A program made the position numbers and the translations under genes. Under the pieces are notes generated by a model. That model saw only the letters and a program-made list of their open reading frames with translations. It had not been told where the DNA came from and searched no databases. Shown here piece after piece: positions 45,516-56,373 of a stretch of DNA of 64,000 bases. Position 1 is the stretch's first letter; every line of letters starts with the position of its first letter. Location of the stretch: NCBI GenBank assembly GCA_009823505.1, contig VZQC01006876.1, positions 4,462,342 to 4,526,341 on the forward strand, read 5' to 3'. The DNA comes from Rhizomys pruinosus (lineage: Eukaryota; Chordata; Mammalia; Rodentia; Spalacidae).

Positions 45516-46244
45516 GCAAACAAAGAGACTTAAATACTGTAAAAAATGGCAGAAGATTGCATGGAAACAGGGGGAAAGTACATTAAGTTTGGGCTCCTGG
45601 AGGTATCCCAGTGCATGGTGGTTGTGACTGTTCCTTCAAAGGACTTGAAATACCCCGAGATATGCAGAATTATGAGCATGTGACTGTGAGCTGTGGAAAG
45701 GTAGAGCATGAGCTTAGACAGGTCACCCTGTTAACCACACTGGGACACCTTTCATGAGTTAGCTTTGGATTAAAAGCTTTATGCATCACTGAGCCAATTT
45801 ATATAAGTCAGATAATAATGAGCAATCAATACTACATAGATCACAGCTTCTTAAACTATGCAGTATCATTCTGTCCTGAGCAATGGGATCATGAGAAATC
45901 TGGCAACAGTGAAAGATTTATGTATGCACAGTGACCAAACATTAATTCAAAGCCAAACACATAATGATTCCCAGGTGTTTCTGGTAGCACCTGCCCATGC
46001 TGCGTTTCTCTACATTCTTGGCTCTAAACATACATGTACACTTGACATTGTCTATGGAGTTAGGAAGACTGCCTGAAACACCTCTGCTCAGATTTGATAC
46101 TATTGTGTTATATCAATTGTAGTATTTACTATACACAAAAATTCTGATCATTTAGAAACTGAATGGTTTAATTATACAAAACAAAGAATTTTTAAGAAAT
46201 TAAAGATTTGTTTTATTTTTAATATGTACAATTTTATGATTTTA
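45516..46244. other. unassigned host sequence
   Basis: No repeat or gene recognised. A 72-residue plus-strand frame at 45,858-46,076 has no recognisable domain. Confidence 0.4.
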
Positions 46245-47640
46245 TTACATAACTTTTTAAATTGAATTTTTGTATATTTCATATATAATATCTCAATCAG
46301 TCTTAATCACCTTTATACTCCCCTCTCCACTGGTAACCTTCCACAGCCTCCTCCACTAGAATTCATACATTCTGTTATTTGTGTTAAGGCCTGTTATGCC
46401 AAATTAGTTTCCCAGGCCATTCTTCAGTGCCAGTTCATCCTCTGAGCTCTAGTCAGCCTATCCAGAGTCCCTCTCTTTAAGAAGGTAAGTTCTTCCTTAC
46501 CCAACAGGAATCAGCTGCCAATATTTCTTCAGCTAAGATTGTGTTCTGCTACCCATTTCCCAAGTTCCATGCTGGGTTTTTGTCTGATTGTGCTTGCATG
46601 GGTGTTGTGCATGCTGACATCATACAAGCAGGGTCCCAGGATCATGTAGGATTCTATTTCCATATAGAATCATGTTCTTGGATCTTACAATCTTTCTGCC
46701 CTCTCTTCAGCAATGTTCCCTGAGCCCTCGGTGAGTGAATCAGAATATAGGAAACCTGTCCATGGACTCTGCAGACTTCTAGTATCCAGTTTGTCCATTT
46801 ATGACCTTTTGAGTTCCTGGCCCCCGAAATATGAGGGAGCTTCTTTAATGAGAGTTAAGAGGTTAATTTGTGTCCTCTTGGCCCCTTGTTTTATGTTGTA
46901 TGAGCCTTAGGTGTAGAGGTTGCATTGTAGATGGGCCACTTAGGCTTTGCCAATTTACACTGTAATCATCTTTGGTGAAAAAAGAAGCTTCTTTATTGGG
47001 TGCTGTCTGGGATATTTATTGTAAATATAAAGATACTTATTTTGCACTTAGTAAGAAGTTACCCTTAGCCTAGGGATGTGACAGCCTTGGGAATTTTTCT
47101 AAGATCTATGACCTCTCCAGCCATATGTATCAGCTATGTTTAGAGTACCACACATGAATTTCCTCCCATTGAGTGTGTTTTAAGTCCAATTATGTAGCTG
47201 TTAATTGGCCTCAAGATAGAAGTACCAATACTGAACCAATGTTATATGCTGTGCTGGACATTGATGTGGATATTTGGTCTTTAAACTGATGTTGGACCAT
47301 CAATTGCTGTTCTCTCTTAGCAGCTTGTGCAGTGCTCTCCAAAGCTATGAGAGCTAGCCTTCAAGGGATGTGATTTCATGTCAGTTCCAGCTTAACTGCT
47401 CCAAAACTGGTCTCAGAAGTATGTTCTGTCCTCAGGAATAGGGCTTACCTTCAAGTTTTGGCAGGCAGTCAAGGATTGTGGCAATAGCCTGTATAATTTT
47501 GGGACTCTTGGGCTGCTATGACCAACAACCCAAAGGAAGGCTTCTCCTGTCTGGCACTGTTTTGTGTAATGTAGCCTTCAAGTATGCACACAGGCTCATG
47601 CAGATAGAGCATATGTATAATTTGTCATTAGATTCTTAGA
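46245..47640 (-). mobile_element. old rodent L1 3' UTR, uninterrupted copy
   Basis: Aligns by eye with 7870-8106 plus 9343-10,480 and shows the uninterrupted order of that 3' UTR. The left end has the L1-type terminus (complement of 'gaaatatacaaaaattcaat'). No ORF2 sequence follows on its 5' side, so the insertion is 5'-truncated. Confidence 0.65.
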
Positions 47641-47912
47641 TCAATATGATTCCCTCAGGTTTCTTACCCTATCCAGGCATTGTTTATCTCTCCTCTCTCC
47701 TCTTCTCTCTATGTCTTCTCTATTTAAAGTGTCCCCATTTTTCTCATTTTTGCCTGAAAACAAAGACTTTTAATATTTTCTTCATGTCATTTTTCAGGTT
47801 TAAGTATCAAATTAGTACCCATTTAGATTGTATTGTATTAAAATGATTGATATAAATTGCTGCTTGAGTGCTAGAGGAAAACATAAGAAACACACTTCAA
47901 GATAGTATACAT
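47641..47912. other. short unassigned stretch
   Basis: Pyrimidine-rich, no recognised content. It is the left flank of L1-7. Confidence 0.4.
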
Positions 47913-47923
47913 AAGAACTTTCT

Positions 47924-48318
47924 TTTTAAAAAATTTTTATTATGTTTTTTTAAATAATAGGCGATAAGTAATGAATACAAGCATCCTTCATGTAAAACCA
48001 ATTTGCAAGTAGCTATGCCCAAACTTATACAGCCCGAGGCCCCCATTGTCCAGCTGGGGGAGCTTATATGTACTATCATGTTGATCAAATAAGATTCCAG
48101 TCTATGTTTCTGTAGTTTCGTAGTTCATCCCAATCACAGCCCTTACATTCTACCATGCCCCCTTTTCTGCAGATTGTTCCCTAGGCTTTAGAAAAGGGAC
48201 ACAAGTGGGAGAGCAGCAAAGCAGTCTACTTTCTCTGGAGATGTCATTTTGGACTCTGATCAGTTCAGGCTGTTTCCTTTCATGGGTTGGCAGTTTATCC
48301 AGGAATAACCTTTTACTT
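47924..48318 (-). repeat. tail unit copy 3 (3' end of L1-7)
   Basis: The last ~395 bp of the tail unit, from 'aaaggttattcctgg' to the A-rich end; complement of 'acaagcatccttcatgtaaa' at about 47,978. The junction with the L1 3' UTR near 48,318 has short shared sequence, which suits an internal deletion in a longer L1-plus-tail precursor such as L1-4. Confidence 0.88.
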
Positions 48319-48429
48319 CTATGTTTCAGTCAGTTATTTGTTGCAGTCTTTTCTGTTGTTGTTGTTGTTGTTGTTCTTTCCAATATGTATCACTCCCCAC
48401 AAGGAATATTTACAAATGGGTTATTGGTG

Positions 48430-51400
48430 CTAGCATCCACAGATGAGGAATACCATTCGTCGTTTGTTTTTCTGGGACTGTGTTACTTCACTTAAGATAA
48501 TTTCTTCCAGTTTCATCCATTTACCTGCAAATTTCGTGATGTCATCTTTCTTTACTGCTGCATAGAACTCCATTGTGTAGATGTACCACATTTTCTCTAT
48601 CCACTTGTCAGTTGAGGGGCATTTTGATTGGTTCCAGCTCTTCACTATTGTGAAGAGAGCTGCAAAGAACATGGCTGTACATGTATCTCTGTGGTACGAA
48701 GAGTCTGGTGGATATATTTCCAGAAGTGGTATGGCTGGGTCAGGTGGTAGGCTCATTTTGAGTCTTTTAAGGGTTCTCCATACTGCTTTCCATAGTGGTT
48801 GTACAAGTTTGCATTCCCACCAGCAGTGGATGAGTGTTCCCCTTTCCCCACACCCTCTCCAGCATTTAGTATCATTTGTTTTCTTGATCCTTGCCAGCCT
48901 TGTTGGGGTGAGATGGTATCTTAAAGTGGTTTTAATTTGCACTTCCTTAATTATTGAACACTTTTGAAGATGTTTCTCAGCCATCTCTATTTCCTCACTT
49001 GTGAAGTCTCTGCTCAGCTCTTTACTCCATCTTTTGAGTGAATAATTTGTTTTCTTCTTTGTTTTTTGAATAGTTTATATATTCTGGAGGTTGATGCTCT
49101 GTCAGATCTATTAGCAGTGAAGGTTTCCTTCCACTCTGTGGGTTTTCTCTTCACTTCCCTGACTGTTTCCTTTGCTATACAGAAACTTTTGAGTTTAATA
49201 AGGTCCCACTTGTCAATTGTCAACCTTATTTCCTAAGCAGCTGCTGTCTGATTTAGAAAGTCTATTCCTACACCTATGTCTTGTAAGTTGCTGCCAACCT
49301 TTTCTTCTATCACCTTTAAAGTTTTGGGTTTCACATTAAGGTCTTTGGTCCATTTGGAGTTGATTTTTGTACAGGATGAGAGGTAGGGGTTTAATTTCAT
49401 TTTTCTACAAGTGGTGATCCAGTTTTGCCAATACCATTTGCTGAAGATGCTGTCTTTCTGCTACTGAGTCTTTTTGGAACCCTTGTCAAATATGAGGTGG
49501 TTGAAATTGTATGTGCTCAAGTTTGGATATTCAGTTTTGTTCCATTGGTGTACTGGTCTGTTTTTGTGCCAGTACCAGACTGTTTTTATGACTATAGCCC
49601 TGTAGTATAGTTTGATGTCTGGTATAGAAATCCCCCGTGTTGCTCTTTTCACTCAGGGTTGCTTTGGCTATTCAGTGTCTTTTGTTGTTCCATATGAATT
49701 TAACATTTTTTTTTCCAAGCTTGTGAGAATGTCCTTGGAATTTTAATTGGGATTGCATTGAATCTGTATATTAATTTGGGTAAAATGGACATTTTTACTA
49801 TATTAATTTTTCCAATCCATGAGCTTCGGAGGTCTTTTCCATCTTCCGATGTCTTCTTTAACCTCCTTCTTCAGGAGCTTATAATTTTTGTTGTAGAGAT
49901 CTTTGGTGGTTTTTGTTAGGTTTATTCTTAGGTATTTTATTGTTTTGAGGCTATTGTGAGTTGGAAGGACTTCTTGTATTCCTTCTTCAGTTGCTTGTTA
50001 TTGTTGTAAAAAAAGGCTACTGATTTTTTTTTTTAAGGTTAATTTTGCAACCAGCTACTTTACTGAAAATTTTAATCATTTCTAGGAGTTTTCTTGTGGA
50101 GTTTTTAACATCCCTTAGGTAAACTATCATATCGTCTGCAAAAAGGGATAGTTTTACTTCCTCTTTTCCAATTAGTATTCCTTTAAATTTCTTTTCTTGC
50201 CTTATTGCCCTAGCCAGTGTTTCAGGCACTATACTGAAGAGGAGTGGTAACAAGGGGCAGCCTTGTCGGGTTCCTACCTTTATGGGGAATCCTTCTAAAT
50301 TTCCTCCATTTCAGATGATGCTGGCCGTGGGTTTCTTATATATGGCTTTATGTTGAGGAATGATCCTTCCAGTCCAATTCCCTCTAAGATTTTAATCATG
50401 AAGGGATGCTGGATTTTGTCAAAGATTTTTTCTGCATTGATTGAGATGTTGGTGTGGTTTTTGTCCTTTAGTCCATTTATGTGTTTTATGATATTTACTG
50501 ATTTTGTATGTTGAACCATCCCTGCATCTCTGGTATGAATCCAACTTGATCATGGTGAATGATCTTTGTGATGTGGGTCTGTATATGGATTGCGAGTATT
50601 TTGTTGAGAATTTTTGCATCTGAGTTTATTAATGAGATGGCTTCATAGAAGGAATTTGGGAGGTTTCCCTCTGCTTGTATCCTTCTGAACAGTTTTAGTA
50701 ATAATGGTTGTAAGTCCTCTTTAAACGTTTTTATAGAACTCTGCTGTGAAACCATCTGGACCTGGGCTTTTTTTAGTTGGGAGGTCTCTTATTACATTTT
50801 CAATTTCTTCATATGTTATGGGTCTGTTTAAGCTGTCAGTCTCCTCTTGGTTTAGCTTTGATGATTCCCCAGATTGTAGAAATTCATCCATTTCTTTTAG
50901 GTTTTCAAATTTAGTAGAGTATAGGTTTTTTGAAGTATTCCTGTATGATTGTCTGGATCTTTTCACTGTCTGTAGTGATATTTCCCCTTTCATCCTGAAT
51001 TCTATTGATTTGGAAGTGCTCTTTCTTTCTTTTGGTTAACTGGGCTAGGGGTCTGTCTATCTTGTTTATTCTCTCAAAAAAACAACTTTTGGATTCATTG
51101 ATTTTTTTGTATTGTTTTCTTTGTTTCTATTTCATTGATTTCTGCTCTGATTTTTGTCATTTCTTCCTGTCTGTTGCATTTAGGGTTTATTTGTTGTTGT
51201 CTTTGCAGTGTTTTAGCTGCAATGTTAGTTCGTTTATCTGTGCTTTTTCTTTTTTTTAAATATAGGCATCCAGGACTATAAACTTCCCGCTTAGAACTGC
51301 TTTTAAAGTGTCCCATAGGTTTTGCTGTATTGTATTGTCATCATTCAGTTTCAGGAATGCTTTTATTTCTTTCTTTATTTCCTCCTTGACCCATTCACTC

Positions 51401-52153
51401 TTTAGGAGTGTGTTGTTTAGTCTCCATGTGTTCCTGTAGGTAGCAGGGCTTATCCTGGTGTTGATATTGAACTTTATTGCACTATGGTCTGATAGAATGC
51501 ATGAAGTTATTTCAAATTTTGTGTTTGTTGAGGTCTTTTCTGTGTCAAAGTACTGGTCAATTTTGGAGAATGTTCCGTGGGGTGCTGAGTAGAAAGTATA
51601 TTCTCTGGTGCTTGGTTGGAATACTCAGAAGATGTCTCTGAGGTCCATTTCCTTTATTGTATTGTTCAGTTCAGATTTCTCTCTGTTCATGGTTTGTCCA
51701 GTTGATCTGTCCAAAGGACTTAGTGGAGTATTGAAGTCCCCTACTATGAGGGTGTTGGGGTTAATCTGTGCCTTGAGGTCCTGAAGAGTTGTATTTACAA
51801 AGGTTGGTGCATATATATTCATGATTGTGAAGTCTACATGGTTAATTTTCCCTTTGATAAGGATATAATGGCCCTCCTTGTCTCTTCTAATTGCTTTTAC
51901 TTTGAAGTCTAGCAACTCCTGCTTTCTTTTTAGTACCATTTGCTTGGAATATTTTTTTCCATCCTTTCACTTTAAGTTGATGCCTATCTTTAAGGGTGAG
52001 ATGGGTTTCTTGTTGATAGCATATTGATGGGTTTTGTTTCCTAATCCATTCTCCCAGTCTATGTCTTTTGATTGGGGAGTTTAACCCATTGATATTTAAG
52101 GTTAAAATTGAGAGGTATATGTTGCTTCCTTTCATCTTATTATATGTTTGCAT
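48430..52153 (-). pseudogene. L1-7 ORF2 remnant
   Basis: Starts at 52,153 (MQTYNKMKGSNIYL). The endonuclease motifs are intact: LNINGL, QETHL with its catalytic glutamate, and VGDFNTPLSPLDRS (51,625-51,939). The frame shifts near 51,900. RT pieces include [11 protein letters not shown] (50,017-50,253). The C-terminal frame at 48,430-48,984 carries [18 protein letters not shown] and ends at the normal TAG. Several frameshifts and stops prevent a full protein. Confidence 0.93.
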
Positions 52154-52206
52154 TTTTTAGTGTTGTTTTCTACCTCTGCATTTCTGTTTTTATTAAAATT
52201 TTTCTT

Positions 52207-53344
52207 TCAAGGTGCCTGGGGGTAGTTGCTCCTCTCCTCTGTCCTTCGAATTGTTTTGAGCATTCTCTGAAGGGTTGGTTTTCCAAACATGTATTCTTTC
52301 ATCTTGTTTATGTCATGGAAGATTTTTCTCTTTCCTTCAACTAGAATGGGTACTTTTTGCCAGGTATAGTAACCTGGGTTGGCATCCATAGTCCTTTAGC
52401 ACTGGGAATGCTTTGGTCCACCTTCTTCTTGCTTTCATGGTTTGTGCTGAAAATAAGCTGTGACTCTGATAAGTTTTCCCTTGTATGTAACTTGTTTTTC
52501 TCTTGTGGCTTTCAGAATTTTGTCTTTGTTTTGGGTATCTAGCATTTTAACTATGATATAGTGGGGAGAGTTTCTTTTCTGGTCTAGTCTATTTGGTGTT
52601 CTACTTGCTTCTTGTATTTGCATGGGTTTGTCTTTTTTTAGTTTGGAGAAATTTTCCTCTATTATTTTGTTGACAATCTGGTCAATACCATTTTCTTGGG
52701 ATTCTTCTCCTTCTTCTATCCCTATGATGCAGAGGTTTGATCTTTTCATAGTGTCCCACATTTCTTGGTTGTTCCACTCGTGTTTTCTTTTAATTTTTCA
52801 TAGTCTTTACTTGAGCTTTTTAGTTGTTCTGTGTTGTCTTCTAGGTCTGATATTCTTTTTTCTGCTTCCTTCATTCTGCTTCTGGGGCTTTTTCCCATTC
52901 TTTCCTCTTGATTGGATGACTGTTCAATTTCTTTTATTTTTTTTCTTCCTGTGTTTTCCTTACTATTTCCATTTCCTTTTGGAGCTTCTCAAACTTTTCT
53001 TGTAGCTCATTGGTTTTCTTTTTCATTTCAGCATGGGATCTTTTCATTGTTTCCACTTCCTTCTGGAGTTTGTCATTTTGTCCCTCTAGCTCTTTTGTCA
53101 TTTTCTCCTTTAGTTCTTTCCAAAGTTTGTCCTTGTCTTCCTCTAGGTCCTTTCTGAGTTTTTCATTCTCTCCCCTTAGTTTTATGATTTCTTTGAATAT
53201 ATCTGTTATTGTTATTTTGGGATCTGTGTCCTGGGTTACCTCTTCAGAAATCCCATTGTAGGAGTCCTCCACAGGCTCTGTAGAGTTTGATGTGGAGTTA
53301 TTCTGTGCTTTTCCCATATTGTTCTTTCGATGTGTTCTTGGCAT
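52207..53344 (-). pseudogene. L1-7 ORF1 remnant
   Basis: By homology the start is the ATG at 53,344 (MPRTHRKNNMGKAQ), although the frame is open from 53,395. The coiled coil holds about 2.7 repeats of the 11-residue unit (DLEEDKDKLWK, a shortened 8-residue unit, ELEGQNDKLQK). The RRM-like part is in another frame at 52,435-52,761 (CIIGIEEGEESQENGIDQIV). The C-terminal domain follows at 52,207-52,389 (VPILVEGKRKIFHDINKM). At least two frameshifts. Confidence 0.92.
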
Positions 53345-53872
53345 GCCGGTAGCTTTTTGCCTATATTCTGATGCGAATTTTGAATGTCTCTTCACTTTGT
53401 TGAAGAATTGCTTTCCTTGATTCCCTCGGGCGTCTTTGTTATATTCTCCTTATGAATGGAGTGTTGACTTGTCTAGGTTTTAGGCTTTCAATTTTGGTTA
53501 TATATTGGAAGGTATAATTCACTTTTCCCTTTCTGTTCTGCAGGAGCTTGGTGGGTGGCAACCCAGGTGACACCTTCTGAACACTGTATTCCCTCTGCTG
53601 TCAGCCACTTTCTCCTGAGCTCCAGTTGGGGGTTCCAGTTGGCAGCAAGGGGGGGGGGTGTTGGGTTGCTGGCTTAGCGCGCCGGTATCCTCATGTTCGA
53701 GCTTCAGCTGCTAGCTCCCAAGGCCTTCCAGCACACCTTTCCCAGTCCACTGGACCCTCAGGTCCACTCAGACTCCACCCCTAGCCAGAGCACAAGTGCA
53801 TGTAAGCCGCCAAGTACTTGCCCCGCACTCTGGGTTCAGGCCTCAGCTCCTAGCTCCCAAGGCCTTCTGGCC
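53345..53872 (-). promoter_or_regulatory. L1-7 5' UTR with two monomer-like units
   Basis: The ORF1-proximal part is shared with 1-190 of this window. Further out, the block 'cagctgctagctcccaaggc' (near 53,705) recurs as 'cagctcctagctcccaaggc' (near 53,846), a 141-bp spacing. These units do not resemble the 221-bp-spaced units of L1-1. Promoter function is inferred from rodent L1 biology. Confidence 0.7.
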
Positions 53873-53883
53873 AAGAACTTTCT

Positions 53884-54177
53884 AATAGGACTACAACAGT
53901 ACAGGAAATTACCCCGAGAAAGAAAGAAATAAAACTAAATGAAATTAAAATATTTCTCTCAGGTAAACAAACCTAGCAACAGAGTGAACAGACAGCCTTC
54001 AGAATGGAAGAAAATCTTTGTCAGGTATAATTCAGATAGGGCATTAGTAACTATAATATGTTAAGAACTGAAAAAAATTAAATGTCAGAAGGAAAAAAAT
54101 CCCTACAATTTCCAAAATAAGTAGCATAAAGGGCCAATGAGTATAGTTATGGAAATCACGATGGAAGGTTTATTTTT
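53884..54177 (+). mobile_element. ancient L1M ORF2 remnant, left part
   Basis: Diverged L1M phrases 'cagagtgaacagacagcctt', 'cagaatggaagaaaatcttt' and 'agggccaatgagtatagtta'. It continues at 54,513-54,544 and, after L1-8, at 61,105. Confidence 0.7.
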
Positions 54178-54512
54178 CCTGTTTTCTTTCTTTGCTTTTA
54201 ATTTTTATTTATTTTTGAGATCTCTATCCATGTATAGAGTATATATTTATCATATCCTCTTCTGTTCCCTCCTTCCAACTCCCCTAGCCACCACATAACA
54301 TCTCTTTCCTAATTTCATGCCCTCCTTTTTTAATAATCTGAGTAAATTATTGATGCCTATATGTACATGGGGGAAGGGCTGTCAGCTGGGGCATGGTTAA
54401 CCTAAAAAAGGTTTCTCCCACTCCACATAAAATGGACTCTCTCTTTTCCAATAGCTGCCAATAGCTCCTCAGATAGAGATAGAGATTTGGAACTCCCTAC
54501 ACCCATGATGGA
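54178..54512 (-). mobile_element. old rodent L1 3' UTR fragment
   Basis: 'tgagatctctatccatgtat', 'tcatatcctcttctgttccc', 'atggactctctcttttccaa' and 'ccaatagctcctcagataga' are phrases of an abundant old rodent L1 3' UTR, read on the minus strand. It interrupts the ancient L1M. Confidence 0.65.
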
Positions 54513-54544
54513 ATTATGGAAGTTTCTCAAAAGTTAAAAACAAG

Positions 54545-54961
54545 GCAGCGGCCCCACACACTCTGTGGCCAAGTGGATGTCTGGCTTGCATGCTTGCTGT
54601 TTAACCAGGGCATCTGCCTCCCACCTCTAGAACCATAGAGAAGAACTGTGTGTGTGGATAGAGGGACAGACAGCTGCACACACACTGGAAGGCCAAAAAA
54701 GAGTAAGACCCCCCTGTACCCCCCTCTTGCACAGCCCTCAAGCTACTGGTACTGTGTCAGAGAGGATAAGTTGCTAGGGCTGTGCTTTGCTGTGGTTGGG
54801 ACAATCCACCCCTGTCAGTGATTCTAGGCTGCACAGCCAAAGCTGAGGAAGAAACCAGAAGGGAGCAAACTGAGTGACCAACCAGTCCTTCATATTAACA
54901 TTTGAAATTAGCAACAGAAGTCAAACAAACAAACAAAGGGTAAAAAATAACACAAATCCAC
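54545..54961 (+). promoter_or_regulatory. L1-8 5' UTR
   Basis: The proximal ~150 bp match L1-5 (gtgattctaggctgcacagc; 'aacatttgaaattagcaaca'). The distal 270 bp (54,545-54,810) do not match the L1-5 monomers, nor those of L1-1 or L1-7. No tandem unit is visible here. Promoter role is inferred. Confidence 0.65.
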
Positions 54962-56184
54962 ATGCCAAAGACACAATGGAAAAACAACAGTATGAGAAAA
55001 GCTCATATTAAGTCCCCAAGGAACTCAACCAGTCCTGTAGAAGATCCCAACAACAAGATCTCCCTGGAAGGAAACAAAGACACCGACCTTCAAAGAACAA
55101 TTGTAGACATATTCAAAGAATATAAACAAATCAGAGAAATAAAGGGAGATAATGAAAAAGTCATAAAGGAACTAGAAGGAAAGAATGATAAACTCCAGAA
55201 AGAACTAAGGGGAGAGATTGACAAACTCCAAAAAGAACTAGAGGAAGAGAAATACAAACTCAAAAAAGAACTAGAGGAAGATAAATACAAACTCTGAAAA
55301 GAACTAGAAGGAGAGAATGACAAACTCCAGAAGGAAGTGGAAACACTGAAATGATCTCAGGGTGAAAGGAAAAACGAAACTGACCAGTGAAGCAAGGTGC
55401 TACAAGAAAAGAATGAAAAGTTCCAAAAGGAAGTGGAAATACTGAAGAAATCAGGAAATTGACCATTCATCCAATCTGTAGGAAATGACGGGAAAAAGCC
55501 TCAGAAGCAGAATGGATGAAGCAGAAAAAACAATATCAGACTGACAGGATAACACAGTGCAGCTAGAAACCTCAAGTAAAGATTGTGACAAATTTAAAAA
55601 AACACAAGAGTGGAACAACCAGGAAATGTGGGACACTATGAAAAGACCAAAGCTCCACATCATAGGGATAGAGGAAGGAGAAGAATCCCAAGAGAATGGT
55701 ATTGATCAGATCTTCAATAGAATAATAGAAGAAAATTTCCCCAAAATGAAAAAAGACAAACCCATACAAATACAAGAAGTACAAAGAACACCAAGACCAG
55801 AAAAGAAATTCCCCACACCATATAATAGTTAAAACACTAGATGCTCAAAACAAAGACAAAATACTGAAAGCCACAAGAGAAAAACAACAAGTTACATATA
55901 AGGGGAAACTCATCAGAAATACAGCTGACTTCTCAGTGCAAACAATGAAAGCCAGAAGAATATGGACCAAAGTATTCCCAGTGCTAAATGACTTTAGATA
56001 CAAACCCAGATTGCTATACCCAGCAAAAATGTCAATCATAGTTGAAGGAGAAAGAAAAATTTTTCATGACATAAACAAAATGAAAGAACAAATGTCAAAA
56101 AGCCAACACTTCATAAAATACTCAAAGCATTTAAAGAACAGAGGAAAGGAGCAACTATCCTTAAGCAACCCAAGAGAGAAATAA
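54962..56184 (+). pseudogene. L1-8 ORF1 remnant with five 33-bp repeats
   Basis: Starts at ATG 54,962 (MPKTQWKNNSMRKAH). Codons at 55,169-55,333 form five head-to-tail 33-bp units, each one 11-residue turn of the coiled coil: ELEGKNDKLQK, ELRGEIDKLQK, ELEEEKYKLKK, then one with a stop codon, then ELEGENDKLQK. The RRM-like domain is at 55,624-55,830 (HIIGIEEGEESQENGIDQIF) and the C-terminal domain at 55,936-56,184 (RLLYPAKMSIIVEGERKIF). Two or three frameshifts and stops. Confidence 0.93.
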
Positions 56185-56243
56185 ACAAAAGCATAACAGA
56201 GTAAATAAATACCTAGACCAAGAATGCAAATGAAAAATAAGTT

Positions 56244-56373
56244 GAGCCAGGTGTGGTGGTGCACGCCTTTAATCCTAGCATTTGGGAGGCAGAGGCAGGT
56301 GGATCTCTGTGAGTTCAAGGCAAGCCTGGAGTACAGAGTGAGTTCCAGGACAGCCAGAGATACAGGGAGAAAA
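56244..56373 (+). mobile_element. B1 SINE between ORF1 and ORF2 of L1-8
   Basis: 'gagccaggtgtggtggtgca' to 'agagatacagggagaaaaac'. The first ~26 codons expected of ORF2 are absent on its right side, so the insertion was accompanied by loss of L1 sequence. Confidence 0.92.

Larger units (their letters stand above)
47924..53872 (-). mobile_element. L1-7: full-length L1 ending in the foreign tail unit
   Basis: Minus strand: 5' UTR (53,345-53,872), ORF1, ORF2 (stop 48,430-48,432), the start of an L1 3' UTR (48,319-48,429, with CAA repeats), then ~395 bp of the tail unit in place of the G-rich terminus, ending in A-rich sequence with AATAAA. A perfect 11-bp duplication, aagaactttct, lies at 47,913-47,923 and 53,873-53,883 and encloses L1 body and tail together. 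It is inactive because of multiple frameshifts. Confidence 0.92.

Noticed and set aside
52622..53157. Phe-rich plus-strand frames (127 and 81 residues)
   Set aside because: Antisense shadows of the Lys/Glu-rich ORF1 coiled coil of L1-7.
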